Source: Janthinobacterium sp051380735
GTDB lineage: Bacteria; Pseudomonadota; Gammaproteobacteria; Burkholderiales; Burkholderiaceae_D
NCBI RefSeq assembly: GCF_051380735.1
Contig: NZ_JBNYXQ010000001.1
Coordinates: 1,178,001 to 1,242,000 of the forward strand
DNA length: 64,000 nucleotides
Reading direction: 5' to 3'
Shown: positions 26,870 to 36,893 of the stretch, piece by piece
Position numbering within the stretch: the stretch's first letter is position 1
Layout of the letters: every line of letters starts with the position of its first letter
Notes under the pieces: generated by a model
Database searches by the model: none
Told to the model about the DNA's origin: nothing
The model's input: only the letters and a program-made list of their open reading frames with translations
Translations under genes and position numbers: made by a program

Positions 26870-27109
26870 GGGATGCTCCAGAAAAAGTCAGCCGCCAGTA
26901 TGGCCCGCCCAGTGTGGAGCGGCAAGATGAACGCCATCTTAAAAACGCCAATACACTTGATGCTGTTTGCAATACTAAAGTACAACATACAGGCAGTCGA
27001 GCCAGGCCAGCCGCAGCGCCGCCACACCTCATCGACAGCAGCCATGTAGAGGAGATCGTCAACAAGCTGGCCAGCGCCATCGACAGCTGCCTGGCCTGAT
27101 TTCAAAACC

Positions 27110-27373
27110 TCAGCCGCGCCCGCTTGTTCCCACGGTGGAAATCAGAGTGGCGCCGCAGGTGGTCTTGTGGCCTTCGAAGGCGACCGGCACGCCATCGATC
27201 AGCACCTGCGGATCGCCTTCCGCAATCGTGCAGCGCACATGGCCCTTGACCGGACACATGCAGGGATCGCCCTTGCGCGCCACAGCCACCCCCAGCACCG
27301 TACTGTTCGGCGCCGCCCCCATCACCTTGCCGCCGTGGCTGGTGGGGTCGTTCAAACGAATCACGCCACGCAT
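27110..27373 (-). CDS. PAAR-domain protein (T6SS spike tip)
   Basis: 87 residues, a complete stand-alone PAAR domain: RLNDPTSHGG at the start, then KGDPCMCPVKGH and the C-terminal GHKTTCGATLIS, which supply the Cys/His zinc ligands. PAAR proteins cap the VgrG trimer and sharpen the type VI secretion spike. Last gene of the minus-strand run vgrG-tle3-tla3-PAAR, so it probably tops the VgrG encoded at 31051 and helps deliver the Tle3 effector. Confidence 0.93.
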   Translation of the reverse strand: MRGVIRLNDPTSHGGKVMGAAPNSTVLGVAVARKGDPCMCPVKGHVRCTIAEGDPQVLIDGVPVAFEGHKTTCGATLISTVGTSGRG

Positions 27374-27392
27374 GCTGCCTCCTGCTCAGTGT

Positions 27393-28736
27393 TCATTGCG
27401 AAAACCCCTGCACATACTCGGGCGCATCATTGCGCAACCCCCACCACGGCAGATACGCATGATTGCCACCGCGCGCGCGGAACCATGGCTGATCAAACTT
27501 GATCGGCCGCACCACAGCCGGTGGTGCTACTACCAGCGCCACGGGGGCCGCCAGATCGCTGGTACCGGCGATCAATACTGGCTTGCCGAAGTGATGCGAG
27601 TAAGCGATCCCCAGCGCCACATTAGTCAATGCCGTGCCGGCGCCCGTCTCGCCCAGCACGGCCGTCAGATTGAAGCTTTGTTTCAGAAAATCGAATTCCG
27701 GCAGCTCCATCGTCAGTGTCTGCGCCAGCGCGCCGATACGATCGGATGAATCCTTGTGCGTATTGCCCGCATCGTGGATCACATAGCCGATATCGGTATC
27801 GACCTTGCCCACTTTTTCTGCAGCGTCCGCAATGGCCGCCGTCCAGGCCTGCACCAGGCGCGGAGGCTCGCCCTTTTTCAGCTCGAAGTCGGCGATAGAC
27901 TTTGTGCTCGGATAACCGAGCCAGGCCAGCGGCGCCCGCTCGGTCTTGAAGTCGGGGCCGGCCAGGATCAGCAGCACCAGGTTTTCGTTGATCTGCCGGT
28001 CCAGGGGCCGGCTGGGAGCATCCCAGTTCATGACCCAGACGGTTTCTTTCGGGTGGGCTTGCAGGTAGTCGAGGGCGGCGGAGAGGGAGGTAAAGCCGGC
28101 GTTGGGGCCGCCCATGGTCAGGCGAACGTCTGGCGGAGTGGAACGGGTCCAGAGAGATGGCGAATGGATATTTCCAATATTAAAAACATCTGCTACATAT
28201 TCTCGGACAAAATTTTCTGTCTCTACCGGATCAAGCTTACCTTCTGGCAAAGCATATTCGATATGGATACCTGCCAGTTCACGCCAACGAGACTTATTTT
28301 CCGTTGAATGGACATTATAAAAATATTCTGGATCCGCGTAGTACACGCTGTACATCAAATCGAACATCTCTTCGACGTATTTCTCATGATAGCCATCGAA
28401 TGTTTCTGAACCATTATTTCCTACGGCAACAGATGTGATGCTTTGAAGCTTGGAGTATTTTTCCGGCTTATCCCGGACCATTTCATCGCCAGGATTCGGT
28501 TTCACCAGTCCCAAGGTCCACAATAATTGCCATTGCGTCGGGTAGTCCTTACGCTGCAAAGGGTTAAGCCATTGCAAGCCGACAACTTGGGCCATAAAAG
28601 GTCTTTTGATACGAGCAGAAGGATCGACAAGGGCGCTCTCCAGCGGCTTGGAAGATAAATGAATATGAGTGCAGGCGGTTATAGCACATAGAACAAGAAA
28701 CACCATGACTACATAAATGAAAAATGATTTCGACAT
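27393..28736 (-). CDS. Tla3-like T6SS lipase adapter (DUF2875-type), probable lipoprotein
   Basis: 447 residues. The N-terminus has a hydrophobic segment ending in a lipobox-like CAITAC, so it is probably an inner- or outer-membrane lipoprotein or periplasmic protein. The rest (VRLTMGGPNAGFTSL, ETVWVMNWDAPSRPLD, VLGETGAGTA) resembles DUF2875/Tla3 proteins, which load Tle3 phospholipases on VgrG in Pseudomonas. It sits 67 bp downstream of the tle3 gene, as expected for an adapter. ATG 28736 has GGTGGA upstream. The first few hundred bases are AT-richer than the neighbours. Family call is by pattern and context; an immunity role is an alternative. Confidence 0.7.
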   Translation of the reverse strand: MSKSFFIYVVMVFLVLCAITACTHIHLSSKPLESALVDPSARIKRPFMAQVVGLQWLNPLQRKDYPTQWQLLWTLGLVKPNPGDEMVRDKPEKYSKLQSITSVAVGNNGSETFDGYHEKYVEEMFDLMYSVYYADPEYFYNVHSTENKSRWRELAGIHIEYALPEGKLDPVETENFVREYVADVFNIGNIHSPSLWTRSTPPDVRLTMGGPNAGFTSLSAALDYLQAHPKETVWVMNWDAPSRPLDRQINENLVLLILAGPDFKTERAPLAWLGYPSTKSIADFELKKGEPPRLVQAWTAAIADAAEKVGKVDTDIGYVIHDAGNTHKDSSDRIGALAQTLTMELPEFDFLKQSFNLTAVLGETGAGTALTNVALGIAYSHHFGKPVLIAGTSDLAAPVALVVAPPAVVRPIKFDQPWFRARGGNHAYLPWWGLRNDAPEYVQGFSQ

Positions 28737-28803
28737 AATTATCCACCCCATTGGTAAATAGATGTTTTTACCCGGCATCAATGAATGAAAGATTCAGCAA
28801 AGT

Positions 28804-31026
28804 TCATCCATGGACTAGTTCTCCCGAGTTCGGCCTTGTGTCACGAGCAGGATTTTCTCGACTATTTATTATCTTTTCAGGCAGGAAAACCTCACCCCCT
28901 TCTTGGTTTGCCCATATTGACAAGGTCATCTTGTGACGTTTAGCCTTGCTGAAATATTCGCCAAACTGTTTTGCTGGATTGTGCTTATCCAGTCCATCCA
29001 ACAACCGCCAATCCGCCGCCACCCGCAACTTGCGCAACGCCTCAGGTTTGATATTGCACACCCCCACCGCCACGTCATACGCCAGCGCCCGTTCAGCGTG
29101 CATGGGATTGGTCATAATGGTGGAGTGGTCGGTGGCATATGCGCCGGCCTGGATGCGCAGCATTTCTTCGACCTTCGCACCGCGCCATGTCAGATAATCG
29201 GCGCCGGGCGTGGCGTGGGGCAGTTCCTGTTCTACTTTCTGGCCGACGGGAACTTTTTTCTCGCGGATGGCCTGCGCACGAATGACCGCGCGCTGTTCGT
29301 AGCGCAAACGCGCTTCGTCGTCGGCTGTGCCTTTTGCAATGTCCATTCTTTGCGCTTCCAGCCTTTTTTCCTCGCCTTGCAGGCCGCCGCGCGGAATGGC
29401 ATGGTTGGCAAAATAATCATCGTCCGGCGTGCGCTGCTTGCCGGCCTGGCGCGATTCGCCCGCGGGGTCATAGCCTTCGTCGAATTTGTCGCTCAGTTCG
29501 CCGAAACGCAAAGATTGGGGCGTGAATGACGGTGTCAGGTCGGGCGCAGCCAGCTCGATTTTCCAGTGTTTGTCAGGCGAGGCATTGGTGGGTTTTTTGA
29601 CCAGTTTGGTCAGCAGCAGGAACAGCGGCGCAAAGCCCACCGTCAGGATGGTGGCAAACTCGCTCTCGCTCGCGTCCATGCCGCGCTTGATCGAGTACGA
29701 CGCATATTTCTGCGCCGGAAACCAGAAATCCTTGCCGCCAGGCTCAGGACGTCGCCAGTGATCAAGCCAGTAGTCATAGGCGCCCTGCTTGCCTACCTCG
29801 AAACCCTGTGCAAACACGCGCTGCACATACACGCCTGCGGCATTGGTGGCCGCCAGCTCTGCGCCATTGAGGCCGCGCCAGCCGATGCCCTGGATGGCGA
29901 TCGACGACACCACGATATCGTGCGGATTGCAATATACGGTCACGCGGCCATACGACGATTTCTTGCCACCGCGCGCGGCGCCGGCGATGCCATATTGTTC
30001 GCGGTCGGCAGCGGCGGTAAAGCCATGTTGCGCATTGGCCATCCACTCATCGATGCGCTCATCGGTTTGCACTTCGCCCAGGCTGGCGCGCTGGCGGATG
30101 ATTTCAAAGAAATTCTTCAACGTTTCAAGGCGCGCGTCCACCGTGACCCGGCCCGTGCTGCCATCGGCGGCGCGCAGATTGCTGCCGATCCAGTTCTCGG
30201 AAAAATTACTTTCCGCTACGCTGTAAGGCGAATTGCAGATCACATAATTGTCGGCCACGCAGGCAAACTTGCCCTCCACTGCCGGTAATTTTGCGCCCAA
30301 AAATGCTGCCGCCATCGCCACCATCGTGCCCTGGCTGTGGCAGACGATGGTGATGGGCACATCGGCCTGCTGCTGGCGGATCGCCTCGACCAGCCTGGCC
30401 AGGCGATATGCGGCCAGCACGAAATACGGCCGCGGTGGACAGCTGAACACCTGCCGTTCCGGGAACGGGTTCATATGCTCGATGGTGGTCCACAGAAACA
30501 AGTCCTGGCTCAGGCCATCCTGCCACAAATCGGCCAGTGCGCTGCAGCCGTTGGCAAACGGCCCGCCGCCCCAATAGTCTTCTTCATTCAGGTAAATGCC
30601 CTTGCCATACTTCTGCAGTTCCTCGCCGGAAGCCTTGTAGCCCCAGCGGAAGCGGATCACGGGCGAAAAGCTGGCCGCATCCATAATCAGGGTGTCGGCC
30701 GACATCTCGGGATTGAGAAAGCCGTCATCGGTGATTTCCTTGCCGTAGGAGACAGGCGCCAGCTCCCCGCCTTCTACACCGTGATGCACAAGGTGTTCGC
30801 AACAGCGCTTGAGGCGGTTGTTCAGCCCCTTGCACATGCCCTGTTCTGCCGCCTCATACCACTCGCCATCGGAATTGACGCCGTGCACGAAAATAATCAT
30901 GCCCGGCAGCGGCAATTGCTGCACCGTCACCTTGTCACTTTGCAGATAATCGGCACTGCAGGCAAACTGGCCGTGCAGGTCAACTTTCGGGTCGTCACAC
31001 AGCGGTGGGCGTGGATCAAAGGTCAT
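28804..31026 (-). CDS. Tle3-family T6SS phospholipase effector
   Basis: 740 residues. An alpha/beta hydrolase fold with oxyanion motif IIFVHGVNSDG (about 44-54) and nucleophile elbow VCHSQGT (Ser231), followed by a long C-terminal region of the DUF3274 type found in Tle3 lipases (GGLQGEEKRLEAQRMDIAKGT area) and a short hydrophobic stretch (FATILTVGFAPLFLLL). These effectors are injected by T6SS and attack membrane phospholipids of rival cells. ATG 31026 has AGGA upstream; an ATG at 31044 is also in frame. It lies directly behind vgrG and ahead of the adapter gene. Confidence 0.85.
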   Translation of the reverse strand: MTFDPRPPLCDDPKVDLHGQFACSADYLQSDKVTVQQLPLPGMIIFVHGVNSDGEWYEAAEQGMCKGLNNRLKRCCEHLVHHGVEGGELAPVSYGKEITDDGFLNPEMSADTLIMDAASFSPVIRFRWGYKASGEELQKYGKGIYLNEEDYWGGGPFANGCSALADLWQDGLSQDLFLWTTIEHMNPFPERQVFSCPPRPYFVLAAYRLARLVEAIRQQQADVPITIVCHSQGTMVAMAAAFLGAKLPAVEGKFACVADNYVICNSPYSVAESNFSENWIGSNLRAADGSTGRVTVDARLETLKNFFEIIRQRASLGEVQTDERIDEWMANAQHGFTAAADREQYGIAGAARGGKKSSYGRVTVYCNPHDIVVSSIAIQGIGWRGLNGAELAATNAAGVYVQRVFAQGFEVGKQGAYDYWLDHWRRPEPGGKDFWFPAQKYASYSIKRGMDASESEFATILTVGFAPLFLLLTKLVKKPTNASPDKHWKIELAAPDLTPSFTPQSLRFGELSDKFDEGYDPAGESRQAGKQRTPDDDYFANHAIPRGGLQGEEKRLEAQRMDIAKGTADDEARLRYEQRAVIRAQAIREKKVPVGQKVEQELPHATPGADYLTWRGAKVEEMLRIQAGAYATDHSTIMTNPMHAERALAYDVAVGVCNIKPEALRKLRVAADWRLLDGLDKHNPAKQFGEYFSKAKRHKMTLSIWANQEGGEVFLPEKIINSRENPARDTRPNSGELVHG

Positions 31027-31050
31027 GGTGGCAAGTCCTGTCATCGAGGT

Positions 31051-33804
31051 TCATGGACGGCGGCTGAAGAAAAAGCCTTTCAGCCTTTGCAAATGATCGG
31101 TCAGCACCTTGGGGCCACGCCCGTTGGCGTCACTCTTGCCCGTCAGGGCGCTATCGTTTTCGCGCTCGATATGCACCTCCACGCCTTCGACAGGCTTGCC
31201 GTCGGTGGCGCGTACCAGTTGCGGCACGCGGCCCAGGTCGCCTTCACTGAAAACGGGCAGCTCCGCCTTCATGCTGGCCGGACCGTTCCAGTGGTGACCA
31301 TCGGTCTTGATGGTCAGGGCACCCGGCCCGCCAAGCTCGACGGCACCGCCCGACAGTTTCAAATAGGCGCCACCGGTCGTCATGAAGGTGATTTCATCGT
31401 GCGCCATGCCGACCAGTCGTGTGCCGGCCGACAAACGGATTTCCGTGGCAGCATCCGCCTGCAGCAGGTCGTGCTGGCTTTGCAGCAAGAATTTGCCGTA
31501 GTGCGCCACTTGCACGATGCCGTCCTGGTGCGCAAACAGCGACAGACCCTTGCCCGCATTGATATTGCAGCGCTGCGCTGCGCTCAGTTGTAACTGCTGC
31601 AGGGCCACCAGGTCGATATTGCCACCGGCATGGCCGGCGATGGTTTTCGGCGTGGACAGAGCCACGCCGTCGGGTGCGGTGATGCTGATTACCGGTTTGT
31701 CGGCCGCGATGGCGCTGGCCAGCGCTTCGCTGCCGGCAGTTTCCGGCGCCAGCGCCTGGTGCTGCGCGGCGTATTCGCCCATCGACTTGAACAGTTCCAG
31801 GCACTCTTTCATCAGCGCCGCATGCTCGCTGCTGTCAAGCTGCTTGCCGTTGGCAGCCAGTTGCTGCCAGCTTGAAATCAACAGCGAGCGGGCCGTGCGC
31901 AGGCTGCCGCTGGCGTCGCTGCGCAATTCAAACCCGTCGCCACGCTGCTGGCCGGCGCCACCGCTGCGCGGTTCGCTCAGATGACCGAGGTTCAATTGCG
32001 TTGCCGCATGGTCGCTGGCCAGCTGGGCGCCGATCTGGCCCGGCGTATCGTCCAGACATAGCTGATTGCCGCGCGCCCCGCGTATTTCACGGCTGCGCAG
32101 ACCCGACAGATAGCGATTGCCAGGCAAGCCGCCACGCTCACTCAGGCCGGGCGGCACGGCCACCGCGTTGTACAGCTGGCCGACAATGATGGGCCGGTCC
32201 GGGTCGCCACCAAGAAAATCGACCAGGACTTCGCTGCCGATGCGCGGCAAGCTCACTGCGCCGCACTGCCGGCCGATGCCGGGGCCATTGCCGGTCCAGC
32301 TCGATGCAACGCGTACCCAGGCCGAATCGCGCTCGGTGTTCGAGGCACCCGAGCCGTTGGCATGTGCATGGTCTTGCGCACGCGTGGCAACAAAGCGCAC
32401 CTTGACCCGGCCCAGCGCGTCGCAATGCACCTCTTCATTGCCTGGGCCCACTACCAGCGCGCTTTGCAGCCACACCACGGGCAAGTCGCTGCGCGGGTCG
32501 AACGCGGGCACGATAGCGACGCCGCGCCGCACGCAGCTGAAACGGTTGCGGTAACGCAAGACGGTGCCATCCGCTGGCGAGGCCAGGCTTGCATCGACGG
32601 CCCAGTGGTTCTGCGCAAACAGGCGGTCGATGCGTGCATCGACGCCCTTCGGCAAGTTATTGCTGGCCAATACCGTCAGCGACGTGATCACGAAACTGCG
32701 CTGCTCGACGGCATGGCTGTCGATCTCCGCATGGCCCTGCAAGCTGAACCATTGCCCGGCGCAAAAATCGCGTACACAGCCTTCGCCCTCGAAGCACTTG
32801 GTTTCCAGGTCGTGGCGCGCCATCGCCAGCTCACCGAGCCGGGCATGATCGTCGCTGCCGGCGCCGGCCTGTGGCATCTGCACGATGTAATCGTCGAGGG
32901 TGGCCGCCAGTTGCTGCCCGTTGGCGCCCTGCTGCGCCATGCCGTATGCGCGCGTGTGCATGAATTGCGGGTTGAGCGGGTGGGCGTCGTCCCAGCTGTG
33001 ACGCTCGGACGTTCCCGGCTGCAAGCGGCGCACGGCGTTCCAGGCCGTGACGGTATCGCGCTGTTCGGTGGCGTCGTCACGGTGATAGCGAACCAGGCCG
33101 GCCGCGTTTTGCGCCAGCCGGCTGGCGTCATCGAACAGCAGCACGGTGTGAGCGGGAAAGTCGTCGCCTTGCGCGCCCGGCGTCGCGGGCTGGCCCGGAC
33201 AGATGCACCAAGCGATGCCGCGGCGGCGCAACAGGCGGCGGATAAAGGCCGCGTCCGATTCATTGTGCTGCATGGTGAAGTCACGCGGCAGATGCTGGCG
33301 CGCCGCCAGCGCCGGCTCGATATCGAGCGCCAGGCTGGCCGCCAGGATGGCATTGCCCTGGCGCCATTCTTCGAACAGCAGCTGCACGATCTGCAATTCG
33401 TTCTTGTCGAGAAATACGCGCGTATTGATGCGCTTGTCCATCAGCGCCAGCGCATCGCGCAGTACCAGCTGATACGTGGCCAGGCCGCCATCGCTCTGGC
33501 CGGCGCTGGCCTCGGCGACGATGCCGCACACGCTGCGCAACGCGCCACGGTCAGTCACGATCTGCAACTCGGCCGGCACGGCGATGAATTGCTTGAGCGG
33601 CAGCTGCGCGTCGGTCGCCACGCACAGGATGCGGTAGTCGATGCCGCCACAGAGGGTTTCCGTGCCGTGGATACGCTGCGGCAGCAATACATCGTCATTG
33701 ATGCCCTGCGCGTAAGCCAGGCGCAGGCGCAGCGGCCGGTTGGTCGTCGTCATCAAGCTTTTTTCCAGCGCCATCCATTGTGCAAAATCGTTGTCACTTT
33801 CCAC
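31051..33804 (-). CDS. vgrG: T6SS spike protein VgrG (Rhs/VgrG family)
   Basis: 917 residues: gp27-like part (about 1-380; FRNRFSC-type segment), gp5 OB domain (VRVASSWTGNGPGIGRQ, PRIGSEVLVDFLGGDPDRPIIVGQLYN), a DUF2345 beta-helix (about 640-820) and a short C-terminal extension (GKPVEGVEVHIE, a transthyretin-like loader segment). GTG 33804 is preferred: GGGGAGGG stands just upstream and the protein then starts VESDNDFAQWM. VgrG trimers form the tip of the secreted tube; the extension probably holds the Tle3 effector or its adapter. Confidence 0.93.
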   Translation of the reverse strand: MESDNDFAQWMALEKSLMTTTNRPLRLRLAYAQGINDDVLLPQRIHGTETLCGGIDYRILCVATDAQLPLKQFIAVPAELQIVTDRGALRSVCGIVAEASAGQSDGGLATYQLVLRDALALMDKRINTRVFLDKNELQIVQLLFEEWRQGNAILAASLALDIEPALAARQHLPRDFTMQHNESDAAFIRRLLRRRGIAWCICPGQPATPGAQGDDFPAHTVLLFDDASRLAQNAAGLVRYHRDDATEQRDTVTAWNAVRRLQPGTSERHSWDDAHPLNPQFMHTRAYGMAQQGANGQQLAATLDDYIVQMPQAGAGSDDHARLGELAMARHDLETKCFEGEGCVRDFCAGQWFSLQGHAEIDSHAVEQRSFVITSLTVLASNNLPKGVDARIDRLFAQNHWAVDASLASPADGTVLRYRNRFSCVRRGVAIVPAFDPRSDLPVVWLQSALVVGPGNEEVHCDALGRVKVRFVATRAQDHAHANGSGASNTERDSAWVRVASSWTGNGPGIGRQCGAVSLPRIGSEVLVDFLGGDPDRPIIVGQLYNAVAVPPGLSERGGLPGNRYLSGLRSREIRGARGNQLCLDDTPGQIGAQLASDHAATQLNLGHLSEPRSGGAGQQRGDGFELRSDASGSLRTARSLLISSWQQLAANGKQLDSSEHAALMKECLELFKSMGEYAAQHQALAPETAGSEALASAIAADKPVISITAPDGVALSTPKTIAGHAGGNIDLVALQQLQLSAAQRCNINAGKGLSLFAHQDGIVQVAHYGKFLLQSQHDLLQADAATEIRLSAGTRLVGMAHDEITFMTTGGAYLKLSGGAVELGGPGALTIKTDGHHWNGPASMKAELPVFSEGDLGRVPQLVRATDGKPVEGVEVHIERENDSALTGKSDANGRGPKVLTDHLQRLKGFFFSRRP

Positions 33805-33832
33805 GGCATGCCCTCCCCATGTGGCTGATATC

Positions 33833-34843
33833 TCAGGCGGAACCATCAAAACGCAGCTCGTAATGCATGTCGTCGCGGTCGGCCTGTGGCGGCTCGGTCA
33901 GCAGAAAAGCATGCTGGCCCAAGCAGGCGCCATCGCTGCCGCCCAAAGTGCAACCGTGCACGGCGTCGCGGCGCAGCACCAGTCGCACCTCGAAGCTGAT
34001 GCACGGCAAACCGAACAGCGCCAGCATCTGGCGCAGGGCAACCGCACCCGGGCGCCCTGGCAGGAAGTCGTCATATTGCTCGCGAGACAAGGGACCCAGC
34101 CGCAGCCTCAGGCGCAGGTCGGCGCGCCGGCAGCGCTCGCCCAGCATGGCGCCGCCGCCCAGCACCGCATTGCTGCCGGCCAGTCGCGTATGCTCGTGTG
34201 GCGCACGGCTCACCCAGGCCGCAATAAAACGCTGCACCCGTATTTCCACGCCAAAATAGTCGGCCAGTACGGCTTGCATCACTTCGGCCGTGGCCGGCCG
34301 CTGGCGCAGCAGGGCGGCGTAATGGGCCAGCACATGCGCGGGCAAGCCGTCGGGTACCGGCTGCCGCGCATCGGTTGCAATGCCGGCCAGCGCCAGTTGC
34401 AGCGGCAGGAAGTCGCCGCCATCGTCATTGCCCTGGCATTCGATGCGGTAACGGGCCCAGGCCTGGTAAAACAAGCTCAGCGCGCGCTGCGAGAGGCCGT
34501 CGAGCCAGGCGCGCGGGCCGGTGTCCCCGGTGTCACGCTCATGGCGGTCGATCGTATCGGTGTAGTGCAGCGGCAGGTTGCCGTGCAGGCCCAGAAAACC
34601 GATCATGGCGGCGCGCACATGAAACCGGCCCTCGTCATCGGTCCAGCAGTCTTCGATCTGGCCAGGCGCAAACGCCAGGCTGGTGCTGCCGTGCAGGTGC
34701 AGAACCTGCTCGAATACCAGGTCCGCTGCCACTCCCTGTTGCGCCAGCCAGGCCGCCAGCAGGCGCAGCGCCTGGAAAAAATCGAAACGCCCGGGCCGCG
34801 CCAGCAGTTGCGCGATCAAATCAGGGATAAGCTCAGGGATCAC
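33833..34843 (-). CDS. tssG: T6SS baseplate subunit TssG
   Basis: 336 residues. Starts at a GTG that overlaps the tssF stop codon (GTGA), a classic coupling; the longer upstream frame overlaps tssF and is a shadow. Features fit TssG: an N-terminal FDFFQALRLL, FLGLHGNLPLHYTD in the middle, and the C-terminal REQYDDFLPG. TssG joins TssF and TssK in the baseplate wedge. Confidence 0.93.
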   Translation of the reverse strand: MIPELIPDLIAQLLARPGRFDFFQALRLLAAWLAQQGVAADLVFEQVLHLHGSTSLAFAPGQIEDCWTDDEGRFHVRAAMIGFLGLHGNLPLHYTDTIDRHERDTGDTGPRAWLDGLSQRALSLFYQAWARYRIECQGNDDGGDFLPLQLALAGIATDARQPVPDGLPAHVLAHYAALLRQRPATAEVMQAVLADYFGVEIRVQRFIAAWVSRAPHEHTRLAGSNAVLGGGAMLGERCRRADLRLRLRLGPLSREQYDDFLPGRPGAVALRQMLALFGLPCISFEVRLVLRRDAVHGCTLGGSDGACLGQHAFLLTEPPQADRDDMHYELRFDGSA

Positions 34844-36687
34844 AGCAGGGTCTGGCTTCCATTGCGGGGCAGGCAACACAGCAACTCCTTTCCACTCTGG
34901 TGCGACAGGACGATCAATCGGGTATAGCTGGCAAGGTGCACATATAACCCGAGAAAATGTTCGATCACTTGCGCGAACGCATGCAGGCCGCTGCCGACAA
35001 AGGCCTCCTCGTCCACCGTCAGCAATACCTCGATGCCGAACACCAGGCTGCCGCCCCCTTCGTCTGCCAGCCAGGTGCTGGCGGGGCGCTGGCGCAAGCC
35101 GGTGATGCCGGCGATCTGGCCCGCGGCACTGGCGGAACCCGGCAAGTTGTACAGCTCCAGGATTTGCTTGAAAACCGGCAAGCCCTGCTGGCCCAGCGAC
35201 TGGTGATTCAGCGACAGCTGGGCAATCAGCCGCCAGTGAGCCGGCGCGCCCGAGGCAAAGCGGCAAAGAGCGGATGGTTTGCGCAGCAGGCGCACCGGCA
35301 AGCTGCTGGCCGGCCCTTCATGGCGCAAGTCGCCACCGGCCGCGCCATAAGCCATGCGGGTCGGCAAGTCGCGGTTGCTGCAGGTGAGATTGATCGACAC
35401 GGTCTGCGTGCTGTCATGCAGCGGCGCCATGGTGCTGTCGACAAAGGCGATGCGCATCTCGTAGCCGGGGTGGCTTAGCGCCATGACTTCGTCGCGCCGC
35501 GCCAGCCAGTAACGGCCGCGGCGCCCACCGGCCTCGCCGTGGCGCATCGAGTACAGAGGGGAATAAGTGTCCAGCGCCGCATCTTGCCCGCTGGTACCGA
35601 GCACATGCACGCTGTCGACACTGTAGATATCATAGCAATGCGCCTGCCGCACGGACGGCAGCAGCGGGTAATCAACGCTGGTGTGCGTCAGGCGCAGCGG
35701 ATTGGCCGCCTGGGCAAACAGATTGACGACCGGCGTGCAGCCGGTCAGCAGGTTGCGCTTAGCCAAAGGCCGCAGGATGCGTGCGATAGCGGAGTCGGCG
35801 TGCACGCCGGCCAGCAGCAAGTGCACGGTGCAGCGGCGGCAATCGTCGGGCAGCAGCGCCTGGATTTGCGCCAACTCAATATCGATAAAGTTGAATTTGT
35901 CGGGAAAGGCAAAGTATTCGGTCAGCAAACGATAGGCCGGGTGCGAGGTGGCCTGGAACGGGAGCAACGCTTCACCTGCTGCAAAACCGACCGCCGCGAC
36001 GGGCACCTGGCCCAGCACCAGCCAGCGCCCCGCACCAGCGCCGTCGACGATCTCCACGCAGGCGCCGCGCACATGCAGGAACAGGGCGTCGCGCAAGCTC
36101 GCGCACAAGGCCGGCTCACCGTCGAGTAACAAGCGCAGCGACGGCACGGCCAGGTTGCCGAGGGCAGGCACGGCGCCGGTGGCTTCGACGCCGATGCTGA
36201 TGGCGGAGCCCAGTTCGCTGGCCAGGTGCAGCGCTGGCGGCGCCGCCAGCACGGCTTGATAGCGCACCTCAAACAGGCGCAGCGGCGCCACCGTCACATC
36301 CCAGGCCGTACTGAACTTGCAGGCCACGCCCTGCTGCTCCTGACCATGCATGACGGTGCCGCGTGGAATCACGACCGGCCCGACATCGTCATGGTCATCA
36401 TTGTCGACGCGGGCAATCGAACACGACGGAAACGGCCGCAGATAATGCGGAAAATTCACATCCAGCAGGGTATCGCTGAATTGGCCAAATGCATCGTCAA
36501 GCCGCTTGGCCGTGCGCGCATTGAACATGGCAACCGCCTGCAGCATGCGCGCCAGGTGTGGATCGCCGGCTTCGCCCCCAGCCATGCCAAGCGCGCCGGC
36601 CAGCGCCGGATAGCGCCGCGCGAACATCTGGTTATGCGCACCCAGGGTGCCCAGTTCGCGCTCGTAATAGTGCAGCAGCTTGTCCAT
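34840..36687 (-). CDS. tssF: T6SS baseplate subunit TssF
   Basis: 615 residues, beginning MDKLLHYYERELGTLG, which is the TssF hallmark, with the later motifs HYLRPFPSCSIA, LTEYFAFPDKFNFIDIE and TCSNRDLPTRMA. TssF makes up the baseplate wedge with TssG. No other structural T6SS genes (tssB/C sheath, tssK, tssJLM, clpV) are within the window, so these two genes are either one end of a dispersed T6SS or a satellite cluster. Divergent from a serine/threonine kinase. Confidence 0.95.
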   Translation of the reverse strand: MDKLLHYYERELGTLGAHNQMFARRYPALAGALGMAGGEAGDPHLARMLQAVAMFNARTAKRLDDAFGQFSDTLLDVNFPHYLRPFPSCSIARVDNDDHDDVGPVVIPRGTVMHGQEQQGVACKFSTAWDVTVAPLRLFEVRYQAVLAAPPALHLASELGSAISIGVEATGAVPALGNLAVPSLRLLLDGEPALCASLRDALFLHVRGACVEIVDGAGAGRWLVLGQVPVAAVGFAAGEALLPFQATSHPAYRLLTEYFAFPDKFNFIDIELAQIQALLPDDCRRCTVHLLLAGVHADSAIARILRPLAKRNLLTGCTPVVNLFAQAANPLRLTHTSVDYPLLPSVRQAHCYDIYSVDSVHVLGTSGQDAALDTYSPLYSMRHGEAGGRRGRYWLARRDEVMALSHPGYEMRIAFVDSTMAPLHDSTQTVSINLTCSNRDLPTRMAYGAAGGDLRHEGPASSLPVRLLRKPSALCRFASGAPAHWRLIAQLSLNHQSLGQQGLPVFKQILELYNLPGSASAAGQIAGITGLRQRPASTWLADEGGGSLVFGIEVLLTVDEEAFVGSGLHAFAQVIEHFLGLYVHLASYTRLIVLSHQSGKELLCCLPRNGSQTLL

Positions 36688-36823
36688 CACCGCCCTCCCC
36701 AATGCCAGGTTCCCCTTGCATTATTGGCGCAGCGGCCACCATCAAAGTTGCGATTAAACAAGTTTCCCGGTCACACTTCATCATCTTGCACGGCAAGTTA
36801 TCTTCATTTTTTATCAATAGTAA

Positions 36824-36852
36824 TTGACTTATTCGAAACAATCGCTTTAAAT
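36824..36852 (+). promoter_or_regulatory. Probable sigma-70 promoter of the kinase gene
   Basis: TTGACT (36824-36829), a 17-bp spacer, and TTAAAT (36847-36852) in AT-rich DNA, ending 41 bp before the kinase ATG. The region 36703-36893 separates it from the divergent tssF and may hold that gene's promoter too. Confidence 0.45.
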
Positions 36853-36893
36853 CGGGAAGTTACTTAAAATCAATTTACTGCGCCCCACGCCCT

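Noticed and set aside
26870..27109. Short plus-strand frame ending in a natural-looking VEEIVNKLASAIDSCLA tail
   Set aside because: It may be a C-terminal scrap of a lost gene, but there is no start, no ribosome site and no recognisable family, so it was not listed as a gene.
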